Shown: positions 30,001-42,333 of the stretch, piece after piece
Position numbering within the stretch: position 1 is the stretch's first letter
How the letters are laid out: each line of letters opens with the position of its first letter
DNA from: Rhododendron vialii
Taxonomy: Eukaryota; Streptophyta; Magnoliopsida; Ericales; Ericaceae
Reading direction: 5' to 3'
Assembly: GCF_030253575.1 (NCBI RefSeq)
Contig: NC_080567.1
Span: 30,764,501 to 30,828,500 of the forward strand
DNA: 64,000 nt
Notes under the pieces: model-generated
Database searches by the model: none
What the model was told of the DNA's origin: nothing
Seen by the model: only the letters and a program-made list of their open reading frames with translations
Program-made: the position numbers and the translations under genes

Positions 30001-32778
30001 CTCGGGCCATCGCCAAATATCCTTTCCACATTATGAATGCATTCTTGTCTATGTTGTCTTGTAATTTCACGCTTCTGGAGCAAAAACTTAGGCTGCAAGG
30101 TTCCTGGAAAGTGGAAAGATATAAGGAGCTATTAGAACTTTGAACGGGAAAAAAGAAGAAGAAGAAGGATGCTAACTTGTTTCAATAGGAATAGACAACT
30201 TCTCCCACACAAAATTCAATTTCTACAAAAATCCATCACATTAATTGGAATATGTTAAAGAGAAGGTCGACTGATGAAACCTTCAGGACCATCATCTTCA
30301 TAAGGAGCAACAACAGCTGGTGTTGAAACTGGAAGACATTCCACGTTTTTTGTCGCCAAATGTACACTTAAATTCTGCCACTCAACCAAGAAGCCAAATT
30401 ACTGAATTTTGCAAAAAAGTTTAGAATCAGATGACATTGTCAATTGCAATGAAAAGGAAAATCAGATTTGGAGGATATGGGCCTATGCAGGGTGAGGAAA
30501 ATGCTGGAAGGATATTGAGAAGAATAAAAAGGAGAGAGAAACAAACAAGAGAGCCAGAACCTAATTCTCAAAGCAACTCTCAAGTCTGAACAATAGCAAT
30601 TACAGAGCCTCCTATCTATAGGCTAACAACCGTCATCAAACTAAATGGAAACATTGAAGATGGTACGTAAAAATAAGTGACCAACTACCAAACACATTTC
30701 TTGGACCAAAAAGATTTTTTCAAAAGCGTTAGGCCCTTGGGCTTCACTTGAGACTTCCAAAGAGGGTAACAATGTTCTACCCAATCAAGCATTATGCCAT
30801 CAGAACTTCATTATTTTGCTTGAGCCAAAAAAAAAATTGGTTGGTTTCCTGTTGAATAGTTGATTATGTAGTGTTCGATTTATTCTTCTTAAAAAGATAT
30901 GGAAATTTTCTTCCCAACAATTGTCAAATCAAGTTTTGAAACCGATAAACAAACAAGTTTTCTGTGCTATCAATAAATAAATCCAGAAAAAAGATACCAA
31001 AAACAGTAACCAAACAGAGCCTTATAGTTTTGATTGAGTGCCTCCATCTTCTTAAAACAAGATGAAATAAGCCCAAGAATGAGGACAAAAGGTTAGAAAG
31101 AAACCTTTGAGAATAAAAGACATAAGATGAGTGAAACCTAAGTATGGAGGTTACATCCTCATGGACACCCTTACCATTCCCAGCACCAAAAAAACCAACT
31201 CTATGCAGTAACCTTTTCATCCAACAGCCCAAAGTGATTCATAAATGGTTCTCTTAATCAATTGACTAACCAATTGCAATATGTTACACTACTATATACA
31301 GCAGCAAAGAATAGAGATCAAGTTCAAAAGGATTTTTGGCTAAACCTTGTGAGCAGAATGAGTTATTAGAACCACACTATACTCCTCCTGATCACAAGCA
31401 AATGCAGCAGCAATGGCCTGCAAGTAATTGCCAATACAATAAGCAATACGAAAGACATATCAATGAAAAATAATAAATAAAGATATCTATTTTGTTAGGA
31501 AGAAGCAATGTTACCACAATGAAGTTCCATAATCGGTCATATGACTATGTTCAGTTAAAATCCCATCAGAAACCAATATACACGATAGCCAAAATGAGGC
31601 CCCATTACTTCTCAAGAACCAACTAAAAAGAAACCTATTTTTCAGTTGTGTTCTTCGTAATATCAATTTCCACGTATATTGTATGATAAACTTGAGCCCG
31701 TTGGCATGGAAGATACCAAGAGACAATATTGGCCCATAAAACCATAAATCTCAACTTTCAATTTAAAATACTTTGATTCTTTGAACCACCCAGTTTCAAC
31801 CACCGATGCTCCTTTTTGCATTTAGAGAACCACGAACTAATAGCAGATACCTCAAAGTGACTGACCAAGTTCGTTAACTCATTAGCCTAACCTTTAAATA
31901 CAAACAGGTGCAGGGATCCACAAAGATGATGTGTTTGTCAAGAGTCAAAATGGGAGGCAGTCTACGCCAAAAATGGGCATGCAGTTGTACATAGAGTTCA
32001 ATGGAGTAGGACTTGGAACATCGCTTAGTGGGTTTTGCGACTCTATGAACATATTGCTGATATCACAAATATGCCACTGGACAATGTATCAAATATCCTC
32101 GATCCTGTATCTTCACTATTTATTTTAGTTTGCCACAAGTATGCTCAATTTCCTACAAAAGTTATATTACTAATTGGCAATGCGAGCTCAATTTAATAAG
32201 CTACATCAAGAGGGTACAAAATAGTTCTATACCGTTCTAAATTCTCTATAAACGAAATTCAGCATTTATAGCATACTCCGACAAATTGACCAGATCAAAG
32301 CACACTCAGACAAATTCATTTCTGGAATAAGAGTACCATCCCTCCAATTACAAAATAATACAAATCTTCCATCAACGCCGTATACATAATATGAAAAAGA
32401 TGCTAAACATAAAAAACGGAAACCTTTTACAATCTTCTCTCCAATTGGACTTTCATGAGCCATCTTTTGGGGATGGCGTTGAATCTTTGTTCGAAAGATT
32501 CACACAGATGACTTGAGCAGAACTTGGGGTTTGGTAGACTGGTTTGATCATTTGAATAAATGTAGTAAAAATACCGACAGTAAGAACTGGCCGTGCTCGC
32601 ATTAACAACTCGTAAACATAAATTTACATACAGATCAATATACATGTAGAGAGAGAGAGAGAGAGAGAGAGAGAGCTACAGCGATAGGGTGGACGTCGCC
32701 TTGGGTACCGAAGGCCATGAACAGGGCCACTGGTTTAGTCCTCGTTCTCTTTCCGTCCATCTCCATAGCTCCCATCAT
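23306..32778 (-). CDS. UDP-sugar glycosyltransferase, sterol 3-beta-glucosyltransferase (UGT80/GT28-like) type
   Basis: Fifteen exons on the minus strand: 32778-32680, 31417-31346, 30374-30281, 30103-29961, 29334-29264, 28533-28452, 28241-28140, 27989-27934, 27247-27213, 25923-25707, 25159-24944, 24578-24519, 24419-24380, 23712-23491, 23374-23306. They sum to 1578 nt (525 aa plus stop), and every junction keeps phase. The N-terminal half has FGTQGDVHPIAAIAAAFA (GT28-type nucleotide-sugar fold). The C-terminal half has HHGGSGSTAAALHAGIPQ from about residue 412 and CPFMLDQFYWAERM at about 432-445, the donor-binding region. A soluble or membrane-associated enzyme moving glucose from UDP-glucose to a sterol-like acceptor fits the family; the acceptor is not proven. 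The sequence looks like the plant subgroup with At5g24750. Two introns start with GC (after 28452 and 25707). No stops or frameshifts. Confidence 0.92.
23953..24001 (+). repeat. Compound (GC)n(GT)n(GA)n microsatellite in a glycosyltransferase intron
   Basis: Alternating GC, then GT, then GA dinucleotides in one run, in the intron between exons 13 and 14. The GC/GT part is alternating purine-pyrimidine, prone to Z-DNA. Likely polymorphic. Confidence 0.92.
27363..27662 (+). mobile_element. TRIM retrotransposon in intron 8 of the glycosyltransferase gene
   Basis: The left LTR 27363-27449 and right LTR 27588-27662 both start TGTTGGAGTTT and end in TTxACA. The right one lacks 12 bp near its start. 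Directly after the left LTR is TGGTATCGGAGC, a Met-tRNA primer site. Just before the right LTR is a purine-rich GTGCGGGAAG. AAGAT occurs at 27357-27361 and 27663-27667, a likely target duplication offset by one T. It is non-coding and lies antisense to the gene. A fragment of a related LTR is at about 56558-56621. Confidence 0.88.
28791..28810. repeat. (TA)n microsatellite in a glycosyltransferase intron
   Basis: About ten TA units, in the intron between exons 5 and 6 of the glycosyltransferase gene. Confidence 0.85.
32646..32675 (+). repeat. (GA)n microsatellite beside the first donor site of the glycosyltransferase gene
   Basis: The GA run begins 4 bp inside intron 1 (donor GCT|GTAGCTCTCTC on the minus strand), so the start of the intron is almost pure (CT)n. 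The donor is weak by consensus, but phase and family alignment both require it. Confidence 0.85.
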
Positions 32779-34701
32779 TTCGTTCGACTTGTTAGCTCAT
32801 ATACCATGGCCCGTATACGGGTGTACTAAGAACCTTTTGTGGTGAAATTAGAATCACTCCACGGGAAGAAATTCTCTTCGCACCTCTTCTTTTACACAGA
32901 AAAGCGTGGACCACAAACACGGTTGTTCTATTTGAGTTTTGGCCCGCAAGCTTTTCTCATGGACGCAAACTTTTGTTGGAAGTGGCCGCAACTTTTTCAA
33001 AGGGTGATCCGCAAACACGGTTCTATTTGAGTTTTTACCGCTAACTTTTGCTACCCCATTCACGCTTATATAAAAACGCGCCTAGGCAGCACGATGTCCC
33101 TCTCACGCCCTCACGTGATAACTTTGGTTAAGGTTGAAGTAAAAAAGTTTCTTTAGGCTACATATGGAAAAGAATAGAAAATAATTTTCCCTTCTTTGAT
33201 TTGAGAGGAAACAAAAAGAAAAATAACAAAATATAAGGAAGAAATTTCCTCCCTACTTTCCTCTCCACTTTCAATTCTTTTCTTTTCTCTACGTTTCAAA
33301 CAGGCCCTTAATTCGAGAAAAAGAACAACGGTATTTTAGGAAATGTGAATTCAGTACGTTGAGAACAAATTTAGTTAAAGTAATTGAGTAACTAATTGGG
33401 AATCAATTTATTTGTCTTTTCAGAATTTTTTCAATTTCGATCCGCACTTTTATGCTTTTTTTATTTCTCTCTTTGGTTCCAAATATTTATGAGGAAAGAT
33501 TTTTTCCAACATAGTACCCATACTTTTTTTACACACTTAGGCCTTGTTTCTACTAAATTAAAATTTACAGTACTTTAACTTTTTTGGTTGTCTTTATTCA
33601 AAAAAAATTGCGTTTTTTTAAGTTTTGTGCCAAAATTGTATGGATTATTGGTTAATCTCGACATGAAAAATTAGAAAAATAAAAAATTATGACATTTATT
33701 CAAAAAAAATTGAAAATATACAAGAAAAATTAAAAAAAATTGTTTTTATGATTCTTTAGGACCTCTTTGTTCACTTTAGATCTCTAAAACCAACCCCTCT
33801 TTCTACGCATAGTCCTCAATAAGTTTTCTTTCCAATTATTCCTCTCATTTCTATACATATCTCTCTTCACTCATCACCCAAAAAATCTCTCTCAAAATCC
33901 AAACAAAACAAAGTCTTATGAATTTGAACATGATATTTTTCGTCCAAAATTATAACCCACACAATTTAATCGTATACTAAGAGTCAAAAAGAACTTGTTC
34001 TTATTTAACTCTCGAAAGGGGAAATAATTCTATCAGCATTTTAAATTATCAATAGGTATATTAAAAATTGAATTTCGATTTAGGAAATGGACTGCCATAA
34101 ACAATTTAACTTTAAAATCTATGACCCTCCATTCCGTAAACCAAAATTCAAGTTTTTATATACCTATCAATATTCAATCAAGCTGATTTTTTTTCATGGG
34201 TATACTACTCTACGTGTTCTACAAGATGAACGGTTCAAATTGGAACAAAAAAAAAAGTTTTGTAAAGCCCACATGCAGTGGTAGAAAGTTAGAAACCATG
34301 GGGTTTCCACCTATATATGGGGGATAGACTTTACACTCTTCATCCATATGGATAAAGTGACTAATTGAACTTATTCTTATTACGTTTACATTACGTCCTG
34401 AACTGTACGTGCCACCATCTTGGAGATCGAGAGTCTTTCTACCATTATGAGAACCTGTTTGGAATCTCGCTCTCTCGAGTTTACATCAGTTACATTCTGG
34501 ATATCCGATGCTTTCTATGTAAAATCTTAGGCTAGAGTTTAATTAAGCAACATTGTTTTTTTAATTAGTTCTTATCTGGAAAGAGGACGTAGAAGATATT
34601 CAGCCATCATACATATCATTTGCAATCCTTTGCATCTCAAGATTATAGCTTGAATTAGTGAACTGTTGTGGCTGTCCCGGAAATGTCTTCTGTTGGGGTA
34701 C
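32779..34701. other. Glycosyltransferase promoter and upstream spacer
   Basis: A TATATAAG motif on the minus strand at about 33065-33075 could be the TATA box. Two G-rich direct repeats (AAACACGGTTCTATTTGAGTT and relatives at about 32915 and 33013) lie in the promoter. A small Tourist-like MITE is at 33156-33307 and related AT-rich repeats follow to 33790. No other gene seen. Confidence 0.5.
33156..33307. mobile_element. Small Tourist-like MITE
   Basis: The ends GGCTACATATGGAAA and CGTTTCAAACAGGCCC are imperfect inverted repeats, with TTA on both sides (33153-33155, 33308-33310). The interior is purine-rich on one side and pyrimidine-rich on the other. Confidence 0.65.
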
Positions 34702-36679
34702 TGTGGGCACGCGCCCCCGGAAATTTCATTTGTAAAATCGGGTGCGGCCCTTTTTGTTTGGAAAGACGCGGCGAAATGCCTTGATTCAGAGTCGCCACTC
34801 GGGTTTTAGCGGTGAATGCACCCAAGGAACCGAACTCGAAAACGTTTTGCCACGTTTGTTTGATTTTGAAAAAGGCTTGTAGACTGGTCCGTCGTCACCT
34901 TCGATATCTGAGGTTCGGGAGCCATGTTACGAGAGGGGAAGGGTTTTATGGCACCCCTCTCGCCCAATCCGGAGATCGGTCTCTACTCAGGCATTTTTAT
35001 AAAGCGTTTGCATTTTTCTCTCATTTAGTCATTTTTTAGCCAGTTAGGGCGGGGGAACAGCTAATGGGGATTAAAATACTGTAACAAGTCGTGATTTATA
35101 GCAAAATGTATATGAATGGTTTGATTGCGATGCTTAAATATAGATTGAGAACAAGCACTGAGTATCCCGAGCAAACTGCAGCACGCTGTCACAAGGTGAC
35201 GTGAGCAGATTCTGCCAGCATGCACTGGTCGAGCCATTGCATGGTGATAAAACCTGCGCACGCCACATATAAACTGGCGTACTCCACTTTTTGGATATCT
35301 CAGTCTTTGTTTGCAACCCTCTGGGCTCTGGAAAAGGACCAGCGCACACCCAGGGCAAACCACGCAGTTTAATATAGCAGGACATGCACAAATACAGACA
35401 GAATGAGTGGCTTTAGGCCATAAAAGAAAGCAGAACACCCCGAAACAGTGTGGGGACAAAAGATGGGCCTAGATTGCGCTCAGATTCAAGGGCCAGCCAC
35501 TGGACCCAAAAACTTAATGCCGTACGCCATTATGGTACTACCGCACGCCATTCAGCCCTCGATTCCAGTGTTTGGCTTTGCATCATCTGGGCTCTGGAAT
35601 ATGACCAGAAGGATCCCAGAGGCCTTTTATGACAGAAATGAAAAAAAAAGATAGGATATAACCGCTAAACAGTTCTAAATATGGAAAGCAGTAAACTGGT
35701 TATTTAGCATGCTAAGGTGACTGACAGGAATGAAACTTAGTAAAAGAGACGATCCATGATCCCCACGCCAGTATTGCACGTAACACCATAACTGGCGCAC
35801 GGCATATAATTACTGGCGTGCGCCATGTTTTGTTTTAAACGACTGCTGTATTTTATCAGTTTAAGGCCAGGACTAGTATTGTCTACTAGCCTGGACCTTT
35901 CTGATCCCCCTCAGGAGATGAAAACAGAAGAGAACACAAAGGTGGTATACCTCTTAGTATGGTGGTTTTGTGGTGGTTTTTGAACTTGAGGGTTGAAGGT
36001 GGTGGCTTATATGGTGACTGGGTTGCAGCAGGAGATATGGGAGTGTATGGCCTTCTCTTATCTTTCAATGGATGAAAGAATAAGAAGTCTTGGAGAATGA
36101 AGAAAGGGAGAGATGGCACTTCTTAATGTTGCTAACCCCTTGCAAATGAATGCAAGGGGGGTATTTATAGGGGGGAATGGACTGAGACCAGTTAAGGCCA
36201 GGCTTTGTTTGGCTGGTCTTAGGTGCAAAATGGGCCTTCCATGCATTAAATGCATGGGACTAGGTGATGGGGAGTGTAGGAGAGAGAGGGGACGCCCCTG
36301 CCGAAAGCTATCATCAGGGACACTGTGGCCGACGTCAGGGTGGCACAAAAGTCCCGCCCAAGTGGCTGAATAAAGTTGATTTGACTGGGTTTGACTGGCG
36401 TGCGCCATTTCTTACTGGCGTGCGCCAGTATAAGCTGGACCACTGGTCGATGACTGACACGTGGCATCTTTCTGGCGTACGTCACCAAGACACTGGCGTA
36501 TGCCAGTTGGGTTTTGCTGGGGCCGTTTGGCTCTGGTTTGAAGGGTTTGAAATGGGTTTTGGGCGCTCAAGGCTTAAGCACACCCTTGTCCTTGATCTGT
36601 TTTCGACTATAATCATCATTGGGGAAATAAAAGATCGACAAATAACGTTATCTGGACAGTCCAGAATGGGGTGTCTACA
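34702..36679 (-). repeat. 3' LTR (left copy)
   Basis: 1978 bp. Compared by eye with the right LTR it differs by two substitutions (near 36012 and 36237), one G in a homopolymer near 36170, and a 20-bp segment at about 36408-36427 that the right copy lacks. It carries about a dozen copies of a TGGCGYRCGCCA-like palindrome. Confidence 0.95.
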
Positions 36680-36919
36680 GAAGCCCCCCTTTGACGGCAC
36701 TTGAAGCACCATTGACTGGAGACAAGTAACGTCAAAGGTTTTCTAGACACCCTCTTCAAGGCTATCCAGAATACGTAAATTTTTAAAGAACCTGTTTGAT
36801 TTGAAGTTGGGGCGGACAGACCGCTGCTTTGTTGTCTTTGACGGATAGATCACACAATGCGGACTCCCCTGGGGAACAATCTTTTTTGCAACAGCATCGA
36901 CTCTGTTGGGGAAAAAGAC

Positions 36920-37440
36920 TATGGGACGGATAGATCGTCGTTGATTTGAAATTGGACGGGTGGACCGTCGTTGATCTGAATTTGGACGAGTGGATTGTCG
37001 TTGATTTGAATTTGGACAGGTGGATCGTCGTTGATTTGAATTTGGACAGGTGGATCGTCGTTGATTTGAATTTGGACGGATGGACCGTCGTTGATTTGGA
37101 TTTGGACGAGTGGATCGTCGTTGATTTGATTTTGGACGGATGGACCGTCGTTGATTCGGATTTGGACGGGTGGACCGTCGTTGATTTGAATTTGGACAGG
37201 TGGATCGTCGTTGATTTGAATTTGGACGGATGGACCGTCGTTGATTTGGATTTGGACGAGTGGATCGTCGTTGATTTGATTTTGGACGGATGGACCGTCG
37301 TTGATTCGGATTTGGACGGGTGGACCGTCGTTGATTTGAAGTTGGACGGGCAAATCGTCGCTCGTTTGATTTGAAAGTGGACGGGCGAACCGTCGTTGAG
37401 TTGAGAGTTGGACGGGCAGACCGTCGTTGATTTGACTCTG
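36920..37440. repeat. Satellite array A, 30-bp monomer, about 17 copies
   Basis: Head-to-tail 30-bp units built around CGTTGATTTGAATTTGGAC. A five-monomer block of 150 bp is repeated, a small higher-order structure. Since 30 is a multiple of 3, the array stays open in several frames (up to 248 codons on minus), which gives spurious ORFs of repeating decapeptides. These are not considered proteins. Confidence 0.95.
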
Positions 37441-37664
37441 CTTGGGGAAATGGTTTAATCGCGGAATGATGAACGTTGTTGGGGACCAAACCTTATCCGG
37501 CACACAAAGAACTCCAACAATCACGGGTAGGTCGCGTCAGGGAGGTTAAATTCCATCTGTTGGGAATCAGAGCCAATCTCCTTATCAAGGACCATCCGAG
37601 ACAGAGCAATAGGACTGCTGGAAAATGTGCTCTAAGCTGGTCTGAAATAGAGGTAGTCATACAG

Positions 37665-38340
37665 AATGGATGGACCATCGTTGAACATGGATGATGGATC
37701 ATCGTTGAGGATGACTCGGGAACTATCGTTGATTTGAGACGGTGGGTCATCGTTGAGGACGACTCGTTGAACCATCGTTGATTTGAGACGGTGGGTCATC
37801 ACTGAAGGACGACTCGTTAAACCATCGTTGATTTGAGACGGTGGGTCATCACTGAAGGACGACTCGTTGAACCATCGTTGATTTGAGACGGTGGGTCATC
37901 ACTGAAGGACGACTCGTTAAACCATCGTTGATTTGAGACGGTGGGTCATCACTGAAGGACGACTCGTTGAACCATCGTTGATTTGAGACGGTGGGTCATC
38001 ACTGAAGGACGACTCGTTGAACCATCGTTGATTTGAGACGGTGGGTCATCACTGAAGGACGACTCGTTGAACCATCGTTGATTTGAGATGGTGGGTCATC
38101 GTTGAGGACGACTCGTTGAACCATCGTTGATTTGAGACGGTGGGTCATCGTTGAGGACGACTCGTTAAACCATCGTTGATTTGAGACGGTGGGTCATCGT
38201 TGAAGGACGACTCGTTAAACCATCGTTGATTTGAGACGGTGGGTCATCACTGAAGACGACTCGTTGAACCATCGTTGATTTGAGACGGTGGGTCATCACG
38301 GAAGGACGACTCGTTGAACCATCGTTGATTGATTGAAAAG
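37665..38340. repeat. Satellite array B, about 50-bp monomer, about 13 copies
   Basis: Units of 48-50 bp with the words GACGGTGGGTCATC, ACGACTCGTT and ACCATCGTTGATTTGA. The last word is shared with arrays A and C. Unit length varies through a GTTGAGG / CACTGAAGG exchange. Confidence 0.93.
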
Positions 38341-39304
38341 ACGATATTCTGATCATTGTTGATTGATTGAAAAGACGATAGGACGACATGGCTGATCGTC
38401 GTTGATTTGATTGAGAGGGACGACATGGCTGATCATCGTTGATTTGATTGAGAGGGACGACATGGCTGATCATCGTTGATTTGATTGAGAGGGACGACAT
38501 GGCTGATCGCCGTTGATTTGATTGAGAGGGACGACATGGCTGATCGTCGTTGATTCGATTGAGAGGGACGACATGGCTGATCGTCCTTGATTTGATTTGA
38601 GAGGGACGACATGGCTGATCGTCGTTGATTTGATTGAGAAGGACGACATGGCTGATCGTCGTTGATTCGATTGAGAGGGACGACATGGCTGATCGTCGTT
38701 GATTCGATTGAGAGGGACGACATGGCTGATCATCGTTGATTTGATTGAGAGGGACGACATGGCTGATCGCCGTTGATTTGATTGAGAGGGACGACATGGC
38801 TGATCATCGTTGATTTGATTGAGAGGGACGACATGGCTGATCATCGTTGATTTGATTGAGAGGGACGACATGGCTGATCGCCGTTGATTTGATTGAGAGG
38901 GACGACATGGCTGATCGCCGTTGATTTGATTGAGAGGGACGACATGGCTGATCGTCGTTGATTTGATTTGGGAAGGGACGACATGGCTAATCGTCGTTGA
39001 TTTGATTGAGAGGGACGACATGGCTGATCGCCGTTGATTTGATTGAGAGGGACGACATGGCTGATCGTCGTTGATTCGATTGAGAGGGACGACATGGCTG
39101 ATCATCGTTGATTTGATTGAGAGGGACGACATGGCTGATCGCCGTTGATTTGATTGAGAGGGACGACATGGCTGATCATCGTTGATTTGATTGAGAGGGA
39201 CGACATGGCTGATCGCCGTTGATTTGATTGAGAGGGACGACATGGCTGATCATCGTTGATTTGATTGAGAGGGACGACATGGCTGATCATCGTTGATTTG
39301 ATTG
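38341..39304. repeat. Satellite array C, 37-bp monomer, about 25 copies
   Basis: Head-to-tail 37-bp units with GGGACGACATGGCTGATC and CGTTGATTTGATTGAGA. The commonest variants differ at one site (CATCGTT, CGTCGTT or CGCCGTT). No frame of the minus strand has a stop, so three-monomer cycles of 37 codons give ORFs up to 257 codons. They are repeat artefacts. Confidence 0.95.
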
Positions 39305-42300
39305 AAATGGATAGCACAAGCCATTGCTGCTTTGAATTGTATTCTGATTGCCAAAGTGTGCTCCAAGTGCTAGTGGAGTGGGACAGTGAGGCTGTGTGCT
39401 TGACATTTGCCATGGAGAAATGGATAGGGAGAACAACATGTGGCACCCCCCTTACAATTGCACTTTCCCAGAGCAGCAGCTTCGGCTCCAGTTCCAGTAG
39501 TGACTAGATCCCAGGTATGAACCCCCAAAATCCTGATTACTTGCTGCTTTCGATACTGGACAGGCATGCTTTGACGCTGGATAGATTTTCCCTGTTTTCA
39601 ACAGTTGATATACAATATGCAATGATATGTACGAAATTGAATGCATAAATTTGAAAATGCAAGGGCAGACTAGGGCGGCCTCTAGAGGATGGATGGCCTA
39701 GGATGGCCACATAAACAAGAGTTACAGAAAGTGGTACTGTCACCTTAGCCACAGCTCAGAGACACGAGAGCAATAGATAACCAGTGGCTAGAGGTGTGCA
39801 GTTGAAAGAAAAGCCCATAGAAAGGGTGGCTCGCGCCAAAGAGTTTTTTAGAGGCCCAGAGAGAGAAGTCTGAGAGATTAAGAGAGAGTGAGAGAGAAAT
39901 AGTCCATCAGCGAAAGCCCCCTCAAAAGAGGCGGATGGGATAGGAGCCCCAGGTACTTCAAAGAGATCAAGAGTGACGACAACGACGAGAACGAGGCTGA
40001 GCTCTACCACTGAGGACTACCATTGAGCCTCTTTACTTCACTGTCCTTTGCTTCTGAGACGTTCTTCTAGATAGACGTTGAGCGGGCCAGCATGCCTCAG
40101 TTGACATTTAGGAGTGGCATTGGGTCGACGTACCCCTTTTCTTTGATGCTGGGGCGGATGAGCCCCATAGATAAGCTTTACTTGGCCTTGAGCCGACATG
40201 CCCTCGTTGCTCACAAGACTCCACTGCTTGTGGACCACAGATGGTAGAGTAGCAATGTAAATTGCATTTTTCAGTTTATTTGACTCTCTTTTGAGAATGT
40301 CTAAAAGAATGCATAAACCAATCACTAATATCTAATTTGCATTGACAAGCGAACTGAATCGACAAACACACACATATGTACAGACTTGCCTAGCTCAAAT
40401 GAGAAAGGAAGAAGAGCCCCGGATATGTCACGGACTCCTAAACATATAGAAAACAATGAAATTTTGGGCATTAATGTGCCAAAATTCGCAGTATCCCTTA
40501 GACAGGTGAAACTGACACTTGCATAAGATCCAATAAATGTACATTGACCCGTACAAATCGGTAAAATTAGAAAAAACATCCCGATATGACAATGGATTGA
40601 GAAACTTGAAAAGTGTCGCAAAGATGGACAAAAGACACAAATGATGACTCATATAGGCCCGGACTGACACCGACACCCCTGTGCAGCCACATTAGGACCA
40701 TATGACTCGCACAGCATGACAAGACTTGGTAAAAGCCCCTTCAACGAGATTTGAGGTGCTTTGAATTTGAAATGTGCCCCCGAGCGGCCAAAAATCTTTG
40801 TTAGGCGTGATGGCTGCCTACTGCTGTCTGATGCAGGAAATGAAGAAGCGCGCGCATGCTTGAGATCAACGCGCATCACTTTTGTACGAGTGCGTGTGAG
40901 CCTCAAACTAGCGCGCGAGATTGCAAAGCTGCTGCAGCCGCTTAAAATAAACGTTTGCTGAACTTAGAATAAACTGTGAGCCGTTAGGCCTCATAAGCAT
41001 TTCGTTCTGTTTTTTATGCTTCAAAATATTTTAAGGCTTTTGCTCAGCTTTAAAATTGAAAACAGCAGTTTGCATTAAACTTGAAAGACGAATGGCATCC
41101 CCCTTCTGATTCTCCAATGAATCAATGGACTTCAGCCTACCAGTCAGCACTTCGGCTTGTCTTGTTCTCGACCTTTCTTGACCCTTGATGTGCACCAAAA
41201 CGTCAACCTTGGATCCAATTGATAGAGTATGACCGAGCCTCGAAGAGAGACTGCCTACGTATCCCTTTCTGGGAATCAGGTCAAAACGTAGTTCAGGCAA
41301 AGGTTCACTCGTGTGTTCTACCTCTCCTTTTATGCTCTAACTTTTGCCTAGTACCGCCTTTTCAGGTTTTCGGTCTAGCGAGCTTTCGACTTTTTGCCAA
41401 CTTTTGCCTAGACCGCCTTCATAGGTTTTCGGTCTAGCAGGCTGCTCTAACTTTTGCTTGGAACTGCCCACCCTTGGGGTTTTCAGTCCAACGAGCTTCT
41501 CTCAGGAAAAAGCAACACTTGTGTTGATCCATGTTGACCGAGGTATTGATGTGCTATCGTCAAGGTCGATGATCTTTGATTGTAGCCCCAGATAGAACGG
41601 CTTTGATAGTGAAAGGGTCATGACTGCTATAATTGGAAATGCCTCGCTCCAGGCCATTTTTGCACCCTTATAATGTGCGCTTGATGGAACGCTGCTGTTA
41701 CTGTTTTGCGTATGGTACGAGGCCTGGAGCCTTCTGAGCTGCTGCTTTCTGGCTTGGCATCCAGTAGCCGGGAATTTGATATTTCTTTATCCCATGATCA
41801 ACGCCAGGCATGTCTTTGTGAGACCATGCCAAGGTATTGTTGAATTCTTTGGACAAGTCTGAACGGGCGCAATACTCTTATGGGGATAGCGTTGAACCAA
41901 TTTGAACCATCCGGGGGTCTGCCCCATCTTTCAAGTTTATTTGAAATTACTTCTTCTTTTTAGAGGCTAAGCATGCCTTTCGTCTTCCCTTTCGGCGAGG
42001 GAACACATTTCCTTGGGGATGATCCCATCGAAATCTATCCCTTCGTCGTCGGGGTCGACACGGTTTATTCAAAAGCCAGCAAAGTACTTAAAAGCAGGAT
42101 AATGCATATCATAAGAACCCTCGGGGTTGCCAAGTACAGCAAAAAGACTCAAATTGAGAATAGAAGCGACGACATGGAGGGCCAAGAGGCACGAGCTCCG
42201 ACTCAGAGCTAGACTTAGACGACTTGACAGACACTGCGTCAGACTCAGACTCGAAAATGTCAATGCAAAAGAGACGCGATTTGAAAATGCAACTTTTATA

Positions 42301-42333
42301 GTTACCCTTGACTTCCTCGCAGAGAGGTGGGAG
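39305..42333 (-). other. Internal region of the Tat/Ogre-like element, pol missing
   Basis: About 3 kb between the satellite arrays and gag, where pol would sit in an autonomous relative. ORFs are short and match no polymerase or integrase motif. Around 41330-41500 there is a threefold repeat of TTTTGCCTAGACCGCC-like and GGTTTTCGGTCTAGC-like phrases, typical of non-coding parts of these elements. Confidence 0.6.

Noticed and set aside
33540-33790. Second complete Tourist-like MITE
   Set aside because: The left end GGCCTTGTTTCTAC after TTA is suggestive, but no matching right end was found, so it is only a fragment.
34812-36704. ORFs in the left LTR duplicated at 44858-46797
   Set aside because: Identity reflects the LTR pair, not protein conservation; none resembles a known protein.
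36743-37524. 248- and 201-codon ORFs on the minus strand with decapeptide repeats
   Set aside because: They are translations of the 30-bp satellite; other frames of the same DNA, including the plus strand, are open as well.
36920-39304. CRISPR-like regular repeats
   Set aside because: No unique spacers between repeats; monomers are head-to-tail within a plant retrotransposon.
38165-39446. Long minus-strand ORFs (up to 257 codons) with 37-residue repeats
   Set aside because: Produced by the 37-bp satellite reading through all frames without stops; no non-repetitive domain.
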